Both the position numbers and the translations under genes were made by a program. Shown in pieces: positions 9,895 through 22,300 of a DNA stretch of 64,000 nucleotides; position 1 is the first letter of the stretch, and each line of letters opens with the position of its first letter. The stretch comes from Mikania micrantha (taxonomy: Eukaryota > Streptophyta > Magnoliopsida > Asterales > Asteraceae): positions 3,782,001-3,846,000 of the forward strand of contig CM018694.1 of NCBI GenBank assembly GCA_009363875.1. Reading direction: 5' to 3'. Under the pieces are notes generated by a model. The model saw only the letters and a list, made by a program, of their open reading frames with translations, was not told where the DNA came from and made no database searches.

Positions 9895-11506
9895 AAGCGG
9901 GTCAGTAATGAGGAAGGATACAATTGAATTTGCATGATAAAGTTAGTAATATATCCATACTACTAATATTATCATTCAATTGTAATATGATCCAGTACAC
10001 GTATAAGTTATCAACTTATTTGCATACTTATCATGTGAATATGTGCGATGTCTCATGATCTCTTTCCACCAAACCTACACACTGACACTTTCCCGGTATA
10101 CCGAAGATAGCTTATATATAGGGCATACGAAAGGGTCAAGCAAACTGCCAGCCCAGACGCCATCCCACCACCGCTTCGATATACCACGATTATGCCCTTG
10201 CTAGCATTTGGCAACATGTTTGTATTGATTTCCAAGTGTGTTCCATTGATTAAGAATCCCATGATCTTTGATCAATTTGAACTATGATAGAATCCATGAT
10301 TGAACTATGATTGTGTTATGTGTGCACGTACTAACCATCGTTAACATGTAGAACCAATCATACGTGTGCTCTACACTTTTCTGTTAACCTATGTTAGTAA
10401 GTACTAATCATGTAAAAACACTTAAGAGTTTCACTTAAGGTTTACATTGAAAGAATGTTCACAACTTGATTGATTCACCATAATGTTTGGTTCATCCAAG
10501 TTTGAATTGCACTATGATTTGATTCACCACTGATCGTATCTCCAATGTTTGTATCCCATGTGTTTGACAAATGTTCAATGTTCCCAGTTGCTCCCGAATC
10601 CTCACTCCAAATACGAACGCCGGATTCCCCCTAACATACTGGAATAAGCTTATATATAGGGTAAGCTCTCACCGACCCACCACTTACTTCAGCACGTCAG
10701 CGTTAATCCGTCGTCTATATTTGGGGCTAAGATTCCAACTGTCGATTGATTATGATTGTTTCATGATTGCCTCTTGTACTATGGATATGATTATGACTGT
10801 GTAAACCACGGTTCTTAATTTACTCGAAATTAAAACCTTAGGTTTTAGCATGTGTGTCCTAGGTTAATTAACCTAGGTTCTCAATACCTACAGTATTGAG
10901 TATAATGATCTCCTGTGAGAACTTCAACTAAAGAATACTGTTACACAGATTCTAAGTTATAAAGTTCCTATGATAATAAACACCTGATAATGATAACATG
11001 ACAAGGACTTCAAATCAAGATTCTAAATTAATAGATCTTGACATTCGAATTCCTATGATAAATGTGACAAGGATTTCAAATCAAGATTCTAAAATAATAG
11101 ATCTTGACCTTTGAATTCCTATAATGAATATGACAAGGATTTTAGATCAAAGATACTAAATTAATAGATCTTTGCCTCTAAATTCCTATAATGAACTCTG
11201 TGTGAGAATTTCAAATCAAGGATACTAAGGATACAGATCCTTGCCTCTGAAATCCTTAAACGAATACGTGTGAGAAATTTAATTCGGTTTCTAAAATTAT
11301 AGAATTCCGATTCAAATTCCTTGACTCGATATCTAATCTTAGAAAAATGTCCCTAAGATCTTTCAAGCTTATTGTAGGCTTAATGCTCACTTAAGTTACT
11401 TAGATCCTAAGTATCCTCAAGCCTATAGCACTTAGTCCTATTGGGTAGCTTAGGTTATAGTCTAGGTCATTAAACATTGGGTTTCTCCTAGTTCTCTACA
11501 ACCTTG
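9895..11506 (-). other. E1 long 5' leader
   Basis: About 1.6 kb separates the primer-binding site from gag. No open frame of note is present. Two modules resembling part of the LTR, each with CCCTATATATAAGC on the minus strand and a neighbouring GTGGTGGG, lie at about 10111-10180 and 10647-10690. A 66-bp tandem repeat fills 10999-11340. Long leaders of this kind can carry packaging signals, but none can be identified from sequence alone. Confidence 0.65.
10999..11340. repeat. 66-bp tandem repeat in the E1 leader
   Basis: Units starting GACAAGGAYTTCAAATCAAG recur at about 11000, 11066 and 11132, and then in decayed form near 11200 and 11265. Each contains TAGATCTT and AATTCCTATRATGAA. About five copies lie immediately downstream of the primer-binding site in the transcript sense. 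Confidence 0.8.
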
Positions 11507-11518
11507 GCTCTGATACCA
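11507..11518 (-). other. E1 primer-binding site (tRNA-iMet)
   Basis: The minus strand reads TGGTATCAGAGC three bases inside the 5' LTR end. This is the standard plant primer-binding site complementary to the 3' end of initiator tRNA-Met. Confidence 0.95.
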
Positions 11519-11521
11519 ACC

Positions 11522-14500
11522 TGTCACACCCCTACGCCGCGTGCGGAATCCACGGCGCGGTGACGTATGAACAGTTGAATCATGCACAAGTATTGAATAA
11601 GAACAACCATAATGGATTACTACATTTCATAATGTTTAGACAATTGTTTAGTTACAGACAATCTATCTACCAAAAGAAAGACAACTACAGACCCAAAATA
11701 TAGTTACAAAATAAGACTCCAAACAAGACAATTAAACAATTAGGATTTAGTGTGTTTCTAATCCATCCTAGCATGTTTCTTCATCTTGTTCTATCTTAGA
11801 ATGGTCTCCTTAGTTGTCTCTGAGAATGTCTTAAACCTGATTACCTGAAACACGTGAAAAGTAACTGTCAACTACAGACGTAGTTGGTGAGAACAATAGG
11901 TTTAATCATTTGTAAACATGAATATATGATATAAGGCATAGGTATGTTAAAGTAATAAATGATTCACATGGATGAGCTGCAACCCAAACTAACATCAAGT
12001 AAGAAAATGAGTGTAAACAGTCCAATCACTGTTTGCACGAGAGTCAACATATAATATCAAGTCCCAACCACGTTTGGAGTTAGATAATGTGTCAACAGTT
12101 TTCATAAAACCATACGTAACCGAAATCTGCAGTTAGTTTATAAAACCAATTTAAAACTAACTGCAGCAATCGGTCTGCCCAAATGTGTGTGTCCGCTTTC
12201 CCTTGTTGTGATCACCCAGTACTAACGCTAATGAATATGATACTTGATGCATTCATAAGTTTGTTTACAACAATAGACACCATGTTTCTGAACCTTACTT
12301 TAAACGAGCGTGTTAATGCCTTATGTGAAAACATGATTGAAAACCTTGATTTAATCCCATGAATTAAATCCTTAGTTTTTGAATACCGTGAAATGAATCC
12401 TCTGATTTGAATACCATAAGTGAATCCCTTGATTTGAACATCACCATGAAACCATTGTTTGAATACCATGTTTGAAACCCTTGATTCAAATACCATGAAA
12501 TGAATCCTTTGGTTTGAATGTCATGAAATATGACCTTGCATATTAACAAGGTTTTTAACAGAAAAGTTTATAAAATTCATTATTTAAAAGAACATATCAT
12601 TTATGAAACCTTTTTAGAAGAATAGTTCAATAGTTTAATAATCCTTTAAAACGGTTGATGAATTTCCTGAAACAGTTGATAAATCTCTTGAATTTGTAAT
12701 ATGAACCTGAAATGTTGATAGGAATACACACATCTTGTGTAATGAAATACAATTGTAAATGAAGAGTTTGATCACGTGTTCCACCCCAAAACAGTTATAA
12801 AACAGTAAAAGAGGGGCTAAAGTTCTCACCTGTCTGCAGTAGACTCTGAACTAAAACAGATAGCAAGTAGCAAACAGGACTTCTAATTGGTTCCTATATC
12901 ATTGTAATAATACATAAGATATAAGATTTATAATTGTATAGACCTTGATTCATTGATTGACTTATGTTCTCTTGAAATTGATTAACACTTGTATACTTGA
13001 TCTCATGATTATGATTGTTGTGTAAACTTGAAAGTTATGCTTTGAATCACTTGATTGATCATGGGTCCAAGAAAAGAATATGAAATGTTCTTTTGTGCAT
13101 AAATCTTATGCATAAAATGATAATTTCTTGTGAATTTGATAACCATTGATTACATGTATGGTGATAAGATGTTCAATTGTTTTTAAGTCTTGTGATTGTG
13201 AATTTATCTTCATGATTATTGTTAAGTTACAACTTAACCTATTCATGATCAATTCACAAGTATCATAAGTCGAAGCCAACACAATTGGGCCTTAAACCCA
13301 TGTAATGAGGGCTTAACAAAGGCCATGGGCCACTTAGATCACTATGGGCCAATTGAATGTGCTATTGGGCCAACTTAAAGCTCTTAATGGGCCGAAAGCC
13401 ACAATGTAGATAACATGGGCCAAGGATGATTGTTTTGGGCTGGAGGGGATGGAATTGAACTCATTCTAATGTGGCCCAAGGTAAATAAATCGATTGGGCC
13501 AAGAAGTGTAAAGAAAATTGTATGTTGGGTCTCGGCCAACCCAGTTGGCAGCGAACCTGTTAGGGTTCTGGCCCAAGGTTCGCCCATGCAAGCTATGCAT
13601 GGGTTCGTCACACTGAGAATGGTTCGTGATACACCCAAGGTTCGGCCCCTAGTGATAATACATAGATTCGGCCATAGGTTCGACAACTAGGGTTCGCGAG
13701 TCAAGCATGAGGGTTCGGTAATTGATCTTCCACATGAAGGTTCGTTTCCTGCAACAAATGGTTCGCAAGGGTTCGCTGGTCACCTGTTGGTTCGGCTAAT
13801 GAAGCTGGAGGTCCAAAGGTCGCTAACCAGAATGGGTTCGGCTACCACCCTATGGTTTACTATGGTTCGCGACTGATTCAAAATTCGTGGCATCATAATG
13901 GTTCGTTGAATGCATGCTGGTTTGGCACAGGCTCGTGAGAACCTTCTGGGTTCAGCTGGTAACCCAACGAACCAGAAAGGGTTCGCTGGGGTTCGCTATG
14001 TTCTCAAGGGTTCGGCCAGGAAACCCTAATGGGTTCGTTCACCTGGTTCCCCACCGAACCTGTTCATCTGCACCATCACCATCGCATTTGAGCTGTTCCA
14101 GGTCTTTATCTAAGCTGATCTAACATCAAAGAAGGTTTCTACACATGCGAGACTCGAAGAATGATGCAATAGAACCGGTTATGTGTGTGTTTAACAAACC
14201 CACAAACGAAAACCCTAATCTCGTGATTATTCAAGCATCAATACCTCGTTTTTGGCTGGATGAATCTACGAAACTCTTGTACTTTCGTGTAGATAGCGTC
14301 GAGAGCTTCGCGTGGACACCAAAAACACCGAAATCCGTTGAGAAACGAGTGAGATACGCGCGATTGAAGTTCGGTTTTCTAGAGAGAGGGGGTATACGGG
14401 AATTCTAGAGAGAGAAGTGGTTGTTGGGGTATTTAATGAGAAAATAGCCATCTTTAGGGCTTTTATAGCCCGTGTGGTATTCGGGTCCGTTTCGGTTGCT

Positions 14501-15102
14501 CGGTTCGCGTTTCCGGAACGTAACGCGTATTTTACGCGGTTTTAAATAAAAATAGTTGTTAAACTCATTAAAATGATGAGTTTCAAAATTGTAAAAATAT
14601 AAAATAATTATTTAATTATTTTTACTCTTCGTGCGTTGTCAGATCGTTAAACATTCACAATTACGTGTATACCCGAAATCGCGTACGTTTTCCGATCGTA
14701 TTAATTATTTAAAGTCGTTTAATCATAATTATAAGTTCAACATTCGTATCATTATGGATCGTCACCCATAACTATACTCAGTCTCGCTTACGTATTACGA
14801 TTCTTGTTGAATTAATTGTCATAATATTCGTCTTAACACTACGCACCAACACTATCCTGTTACACCGAACGCAGTATATATATAGGGCTCACTCTCGCTG
14901 CCCACCACTGTTTCGATATAACACAATACTGTTCTTGCCTAGTGAACTCGACTGTAAATAAATAATACATACTTGTTAAATAATAAAGATTCTAACACAC
15001 AAGCACATAATGAACACATGATTCACATTGACTGACTGAACATGTACACACACTGTTCTAACACTGTTTACGACTATCATGACTAAATGTACAGATGTTA
15101 CA
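11522..15102 (-). repeat. E1 5' LTR
   Basis: This 3581-bp LTR is the promoter-bearing copy for E1. It differs from the 3' LTR by about ten single-base changes and three deletions (1, 1 and 2 bp at about 12154, 13819 and 13883). It is bounded by TG and CA. The flank after 15102 is TTTTT. Confidence 0.95.
14461..14467 (-). promoter_or_regulatory. TATA box of the E1 5' LTR
   Basis: The minus strand reads GGCTATAAAAGCCC about 635 bp from the LTR's transcript-sense start. A matching GGTATAAAAACCC lies about 611 bp into the related E5 LTR, followed in both by AGGGTTTTCTC-like or TATTTTCTC sequence. Conservation of position in two diverged LTRs supports a real core promoter. Confidence 0.7.
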
Positions 15103-16487
15103 TTTTTCAAATTATTGTATCATGTATTCATCATTATGTTTTATGTTTGACTATTTGATTTTATCATTGTATCTTACGTATAAGATGAAATTGTTTTTGT
15201 TTTATCATTATGATTTACATATAAAAAGTATGTGATTGTATTGTTTAATCATTATTATTTTAAAAGCTTTTCATTTTAGAAATAATAGCAAGACCCGACG
15301 GACAAAAATAAACATTGAAAAACAAAAAGACACAATAATGGACAAAATGATACATTGACGCATTACAAGTATAGAAGCCTAGAAGGTGAATGAAAACATA
15401 AATTTTTTTTTATTTTTATGTAACCATACTATACACGTTTTAAAGATTAAAAAACACTTCTTTTGTTTGGTGTAATTCAAAATCAATAATATTGTATATA
15501 AAAGTTATCATCGTTTTAAAAATTCGGGGGGGGGGGGGGGGATAATAAAAAGTCAACAAAAGTGTCTATGATTAAAATACTTTTCCTCTAACCTTTTAAT
15601 ACAAGTTGATTTCAACCATTAAATTATAGATATAATGGCCGACAATCATCATTCTCAGAATTCTCACAAACCTAAGCCTTTTTTACATTAACACACATAG
15701 ATACAAACACAAACACACAAATAGATGTAAGTGTATAGGATTGAGAAGTATATATAACTTAATTTGCAACAAGTCATTAATTATCATTTAATGATTAATC
15801 TAAAAGTCAAGTAATAAAGTTAAGCAAACAAGATTGTCACATGTCATTATTATTTTTTTTAATATGAAAAGGCATCGAAGACATTTTGTATCATTTAAAA
15901 AAGTAGATTTAATAGGATGACGACAGACATCACTTTCTAATATATTTTAATCAATCCAATTTTTTTATATAAAGTTTAACCCATTTTTTTAAAAACATTC
16001 ATAACTTTTTATACTTTATTATTTTTTCTATAAAAAATTACACTATTATACCTGTGTCGACTATTTTTGTTCATTTTTTAAATGTCATGTAGTTACAACA
16101 ATATAACAAGCATAAAATAACACATTATTTTGATTTTTTTGACAACTGTAAATTATATCACTTTAATTAACCGTTCTAAAAAAAATTAAAATGTGTTACA
16201 TCTACGCTCATTACATCGATGTAAAACGGGATCTTTGGGAAAAAAAAACTTAACACTTTTATAAAAGTTATATAGAAAATTTGGATGTATACATATAATT
16301 TTGAAAAACTATATATAAATTTTCCAATCCAATTAACTCAGATTAATCCCTAGTCCCTACCCACCACCTGACTAGCGACTTCTACGACCATGGTTGAAAC
16401 CAGGAATATTTGTGAAATAAACATGAACAAGAAGCTGCAAATTACTATTACTAAATTAAATAAATTACAAGATGTACATCTATCTAT
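15103..16487. other. AT-rich 3' flank of the LMBRD2-like gene
   Basis: No gene is seen. The beginning continues the repeat words found before E1. A run of 16 G lies at 15526-15541. From about 15400 on, the sequence is A/T-rich with short homopolymers. The 3' untranslated region of the minus-strand gene should occupy the part nearest 16487, but no poly(A) site can be fixed with confidence. Confidence 0.5.
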
Positions 16488-19366
16488 CTATCTATCTAAT
16501 TCATTTCTATACAACTCAAGCTCATTTTCATCTCTATGGGGTCGTATCAGTTTCCCAAAGACCTCATCAGAAGAATCATGCAACGGAGTGTACTTGCTCT
16601 TGGTTGCCGTCAAATTATGAAACCCTGATTTCATTGATAACCAGGTTGAGGATATTAAAGATGATGATGATGATGATCCATTGGTGGTAGAATCAAGCAA
16701 GGAGACTTTAGCTGAAGCTAAGTTTGTATTTGAAGCTTGTCTGCTTTGAAACGCAGCAGCATATTTGCTACTGATGGCTTCTCTGCTCCTATTATATCTC
16801 TGGTTTTCTTTCTTGTTTACATTTAAAAGGCTGCTTGTTGGCTTCATCTTAAAACCATCTCGGTCCTGAAATCAAGCGGATTGATTTACGGGTCTGAATC
16901 AAACCTATGTTATCAAAAGCCCTCCAGGCCCGTGCCTAGGCTCTCAAACGAGGCACGGTGCACAAAAAACGCCTTGCGACTAGGCCTTCGGCCGCAAGGT
17001 TCCAACAAGTCTTTGGAAACATGGATTTTAATTATGAGACTCACTTTGATGCATTTGGTCTCAAAATCCGATGCACAAGGCGTGTTGCGTGATGCAGCGC
17101 ATCATGTGCTTGTTGTATGTTACCAAAAAAAAATATTTTTAGGCATATTTCAATATTTTTAGCCTCTAATCACCGAAACAAGTCTTTTATTTACATGTGT
17201 AGTATTTTGTGAGTAAGATACAAGTAATCTATGTTGGAATTCACTTAACAACTTAAACAACTAAATGTACATGCTTTATTAAGCATATTTAGGAGATCAG
17301 TTTCTATGTTTCTAACAAATTCTATCTCAGCCTACTGCCTTCTTGTTTCCTCTCCCTCGTTCTCAGCCTCCTCATTTCCTCTCCCCTGATGCATCTTTGC
17401 AGCCCTCATTTATCTCCTGGTAAGTACTCTCGTCTCTTCAATCTTCCCATTTTCTTCATCTCCATCCCAACCCAGTTCCAAAAAAGTGATAAAAAACAAA
17501 AATCGATGTGTTGCACGCATCACATCATATCCTACGAGCACCGTAATATGTGGAATCTAACGTAATATGGTCACATCATGTAAAAGCATTGCAACAAGGG
17601 TTGTGATGTGCTATGATCATCACATCATTGCATCAACGCAACATGTGTGCAATTTAAAACAAAGTTTTTGTAAGGATTCAAGCAAAACTCCAATGAGATT
17701 CTAGCTGAATCCTGTAAATTCCGGCCCACTATTGCAAACTCCAGACAAAGTTGCTTAAAATTTTAAAAGAAGGCCTGAAATCAGCCTCTACCTTTCTAAA
17801 CTAGTCCTAAACAAGCCAAAAGCATGTTTAAAACCCCAAAAACCAGCTTAGTTATCTTGTGCCCTTTTCAACTATGGGCCAAACCAGGTCATTTTCAATA
17901 GTTCAAAAACAGTTGCGAGCAAGAGATTTCAAAAGGCATATTTGTAACTATATTTGAAGATTTTAGAAGTTAATAATTTCAGAAAATGTTTTATATAACC
18001 AACCAGAAATAACTTACCGTGCTGACGTTTCCCGACTCTGTGTTAATGTCTGCATCGTTGAAATTTCTTGCTAATGGAATACGTTCTTCACCAATGGTGT
18101 GCCCTTGTTCAAGCCAAGCCCGCTCTACATACGAGAGGACAAATAGTTGATACTAAAAAAAGAGATTATAATACTAAGATATTAAAAATAACTCTCATGG
18201 ATTACCATTTTTCAAAATAAGTAGTCCTGTTGGATCAACACCATCGAGCTCATCTACTTCATTTTGAAATAAAATTCTCTTCCAAATTCCACCAACTTTA
18301 ATTATCCTGTGAAAGAAACCACTTGCAACTAGGAGTGTATATACAACCATAATAAGTGGATACAGTTTGTTGAATCCTTTCCCAAAAAAAGGGACAGCGT
18401 TGTCAATATTTCCCATCCGCTGCAACAAAAGTGTCTGTTAAAACTGTATTTTTTTTAAAAAAAAAAAGTCAAAAGGACACACCTTTTCAAAAATAGTCGT
18501 CTTCTCCCCATCTAGACTAATGAGATTGAGAAAATTGAAGGAAACCGGAGGTGCATAGCGGGCAACCATTCTGAGGCAGATCAGTTTTACACTTAGAAAT
18601 GCAATTATTGGAAGAAAAAGGGTTTAAAAAACAAACGAACGTAATCTTACGAGCATATCATGAGCAAGCTCACAGAGCTTGTGTGCCTTGGTGTAAATGA
18701 ATAAAAGGTCAGCATACCAATTTTGAACAAAGAGTAGTATGAGCTGATGCACATGTAGAAAAGAGGAACAAATGCAACAACCTACATTTCAGAGAAATTT
18801 TAAATTAATGTGTGGTTGAGAACTAAAAACTTAGCGGTAAAAAGCCTACAAAGAGAAAAGATGCAAAAATTTTCAGAAAAAAACTTAAAAATAGGAATGA
18901 AATATTACCTGCACAAGCATCTCTTGTGTTGCTATAGAGTTTATTAATATAGAGAAAACAGACAGATCAACACCACTAGGCAAGAGAGTCGCCTCTGCCA
19001 AAAGAATAGCAGCTGACATAAAACCGAGGAGGATGGCCAATAGTCTTTTGAGTTGCCTCCACAAAATGCACCGCCATATTAGTTCTACAAAGAGACATCC
19101 GCCAAGAAGAAACCAACATTTTACTTAAAATATATATGCTCGTCCACAATATGTATTTAATGCAAAAAACCTCCTAAATCATTTTATTCAAACTATTAAA
19201 TTGCTACTAAAATAGTGTATAGTTATGCTATTTGACAGCAAGTATTTATTAATTATTTAAAATGTTTGCACTAAGAATTAAGAATTAAGAATAAAAAGTA
19301 CCCATTGTATCAAGATAGCTTCCTAAAGCACCACTCCTTTTAGGTCTGAAGCTTGAACCAAATTTC
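16488..19366 (-). CDS. LMBRD2-like: LMBRD2-like exons 8-14 (C-terminal half)
   Basis: Exons 8 to 14 encode KFGSSFRPKRSGALGSYLD; the LIWRCILWRQLKRLLAILLG membrane region; VVAFVPLFYMCISSYYSLF with LTFYSFTPRHTSSVSLLMI; MVARYAPPVSFNFLNLISLD; GNIDNAVPFFGKGFNKLYPL with a last membrane segment (LIMVVYTLLVASGFF); WLEQGHTIGEERIPLARNF; and a hydrophilic serine-rich tail beginning DRDGFKMKPTSS and ending at a stop at 16488-16490. The tail has SREAISSKYAAAF and a run of six serines, consistent with a cytosolic C-terminus. Confidence 0.92.
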
Positions 19367-22300
19367 CTGCAAGAAACTTCAATATATCAGCAAGATGCTT
19401 ACAGTCTGATGACAAAACAAGCAGCAGAAGTCAGATAATTTTGATAAAAAATACTAAAGGATTCAAGCATGCTCTGATTGCATATCTAACTCTGCCCGTT
19501 CTAATAGTTAAACCATGAAAGTAGTTTGTTATTGATTGTCAAATATCAACTACAGTAGAGATACTTTATATAGAATAAAATAACACACTTAACTACCCTC
19601 TATAACACTTAAGTAAATATATGGATCGAAATTACTATCTAACAATTCCCCGCAAGTTGAGGACGGGGAACGACCTATAACTTGGACCTAAGCATTAGGA
19701 ATCTTTGACGGTAGAGGTTTTCTGAAGATATCAGCAATTTGGTCATGTGTAGATAAAAATGGAGCTTTTAATTTGCCTTTGAGCCCCCTTTTCTCTATCA
19801 AAGTGAAATCGACTTCAACATGTTTGGTTCTAGCATTGAACACTAGATTAGCAGAAAGATACGTCGCCCCTAGATTAGGAATTGGTGGTAATTCCGAGCT
19901 CACGTAAAAGAGCCTCTAGCCTGGTTAGTTCAACCATTGTATCAGCAAAAGCTTTATACCGAGCTCACGTAAAAGAGCCTCTAGCCTGGTTAGTTCAACC
20001 ATTGTATCAGCAAAAGCTTTATACTCTGATTCGGTTGAGGAGCGAGACACTCTTTGTTGTTTTTTTGCATTCCAAGAGATGAGATTGGATCCTAAATAGA
20101 TGCCAAATCCCCCCATGGATCGACGGTCATCTGGACAGCCTGCCCAATCAGCATTAGAATAGGCTTAAAGTGTGTTTTGCTAAGCTGTATCAGTGAAGGC
20201 CTGAAGAGTGGATCCAAAGTCATGTCTTGTAAAGAGACCGAAGTGAGACGTGCCTTTGAGATAGTGTAGAATCCTTTTAACAGCAGACCAATGGTTGTTT
20301 GTTAGAGCATGTATGAATTGACACACCTTGTTGACAGCAAACGTGATATTCGGTCTGGATAAAGAGGCATATTGAAGGGTCCCAGACTCCCAGCTGTGTG
20401 ACGATACTTGGTAGGATCAAGAAGAAGGGGGCTGTCATGGAGCACCAAGACCTGTGAACTACTCCACAGCGACAGAATTCGCTTACATTCAGAAAGTCCA
20501 GCTTTAGCAATCAGATCAGAGATGTATTTGCACGGTGATAGGATGACGTATCTACCATGGTGGACAATTTCAATACCCAAGAAGTAGTGTAAGTTGCCTA
20601 AATCAAGGTTTAAAAGAACGGAAACGAGCCTCAAGGCGTTTTCTGATAGACTCACGAGGCGTAAGCCTCAAAACATTATTATAAAATAATTAATTTAATA
20701 GATACATCTCATAAAAGTCACAATTTATTATAAAACAAACGTCACAAGTATCACAATTTAAGCAAAATACTTCAATAACCTAATTTAATAATGTTATGAG
20801 ATTTAAATATTATAAAAATATTTTTTTCTTTTGCAACCATTCTCAATGGTTTTATTATCCAAATTTAGTTCTCATCATCTTAAAGAAAGAAAAAGGGCAT
20901 TTTCTCTCCGTACGAAAAGAAAGAAAAAGAAAAAGCAAACGCAAAACGTGAAACGGTCACTGACCGGCCGGACACCTACCACCGCCGGAGCTCCTCCGCC
21001 ACCGCAACCACCGCATCCGCCGGCCGGTCACTGCTTTCTCCGGGTAACAACATCTCCCTCTCCTCCCTCCTCCCCCTTTCTCTTCTCTCTTTTCTGTCTT
21101 CTCTCCTCTCTCTTCCCAGACCGGCCGGTCGGAAACCAAGCAACCTAGACCTTCGACCTCGTCTCTTCTCTTCTCTCTCGTTTCTTCTTCTCTGTCTTTC
21201 TCCTGGTCGAACCACAACAGAAAACCCTAACATCTAGACTCGGCCGGAAAACCCCAAACTCTAACCAGATTATCGTGACATATCTAAAAATTTCTCTCTT
21301 CCTCTCTCTCTCTCGAACCCTCTATCTCTCTATCGGTTGTATCGGTTGCTCGCCTGCACTCTCCCTTCGCGTGCTGGGAGACCATCTAGAGCCTGACAGA
21401 AGCCGCTAGGAGGCTTTGGTTACTGTTTTGCTCTCTTTTTTCTCGTTTTGGTTGCAGGTACAGCAGGGAGCATATTATACGAGCTTAACACAACATCAGA
21501 ACACTGCTGGCAAACCCCGGTGAGATTGTTTCATTTCTTGTTGGATTGTATCGCTGTAGTTTTGGACACTGTCTTCTGGATATAGTACTGCTTCGCGTTG
21601 TATTGAGTGTTTGATCGGTATACCGCACGATTTGTAGTTGTTTACTGTTTCTTTAATACATTCTCTTAACTCATTGGATTGTGGTGTGCATAACCTGACA
21701 GTATAGATAGTAGAGTACAATATGCTTCCTTGAGATCGTGTCCGGGGAGGGGAGGTGCGGGTAGGCGGGGAAATGGGGGAACTATTTTGCGTATAGGCTC
21801 GTGGAACATCGGAACACTTACCAGAAAGCTGTTGGAGTTAGTGGATGCACTCAGAAGACGCAAAGTACAAGTAGCATGCCTTCAAGAGACAAGGTGGAAG
21901 GGAAAAAGAGGAGGAGAGTATAATGGGTACAAGCTGTGGCACTCGGGCGCGGATGGGGCAAAGAATGGAGTGGGATTCCTGGTTGCTAAAGAACTTCAAA
22001 ACACGGTGCTGGAGGTGAGAAGATACAATGACAGAATTATGGTGCTAAGGATGGTGCTAGGCGAAGAAGTGGTAACAGTAGTGAGTGCCTATGCACCACA
22101 GGTTGGGCTAGGGGAGACTGAGAAGAGACAGTTCTGGGATTGCATGGACGAGGTCATGAGAAACATACCAATCAATGAGAAGGTTTGTATAGGAGGGGAC
22201 TTTAATGGGCATATTGGTAAGGAAAATGAAGGTTTCCAATCAATACATGGGGGTTGCGGTTTCGGGTCCAGAAACGAGAGTGGTGGCACCCTACTGGACT

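Larger units (their letters stand above)
1726..15102 (-). mobile_element. E1: complete Ty3/gypsy chromovirus-like retrotransposon with 3.6-kb LTRs
   Basis: LTRs at 1726-5310 and 11522-15102 (3585 and 3581 bp) differ by about ten substitutions and three short indels. They begin TGTCACACCC and end TGTTACA on the plus strand. The element is transcribed on the minus strand: 5' LTR 11522-15102, primer-binding site 11507-11518, gag-protease-RT 9894-7270, RNase H-integrase-chromodomain 7269-5344, polypurine tract 5311-5322, 3' LTR. This domain order, with integrase last and a chromodomain-like tail, is that of chromoviruses; the Tekay/Del clade is the best guess. Flanking pentamers TATTT and TTTTT match at 4 of 5, an imperfect target duplication. 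The high LTR identity implies a recent insertion. Confidence 0.95.

Noticed and set aside
8532..9937. Plus-strand open frames opposite E1 gag
   Set aside because: Antisense shadows of the zinc-knuckle and gag region; no independent similarity.
15526..15541. Run of 16 G as a possible G-quadruplex control element
   Set aside because: A lone homopolymer in AT-rich flank, prone to sequencing length error; nothing ties it to a gene.
20831..21233. Proline-rich and Arg/Glu-rich open frames before the LINE endonuclease
   Set aside because: They lie in the CT-rich 5' region of the RTE element on opposite strands, with no domain; best seen as untranslated sequence.
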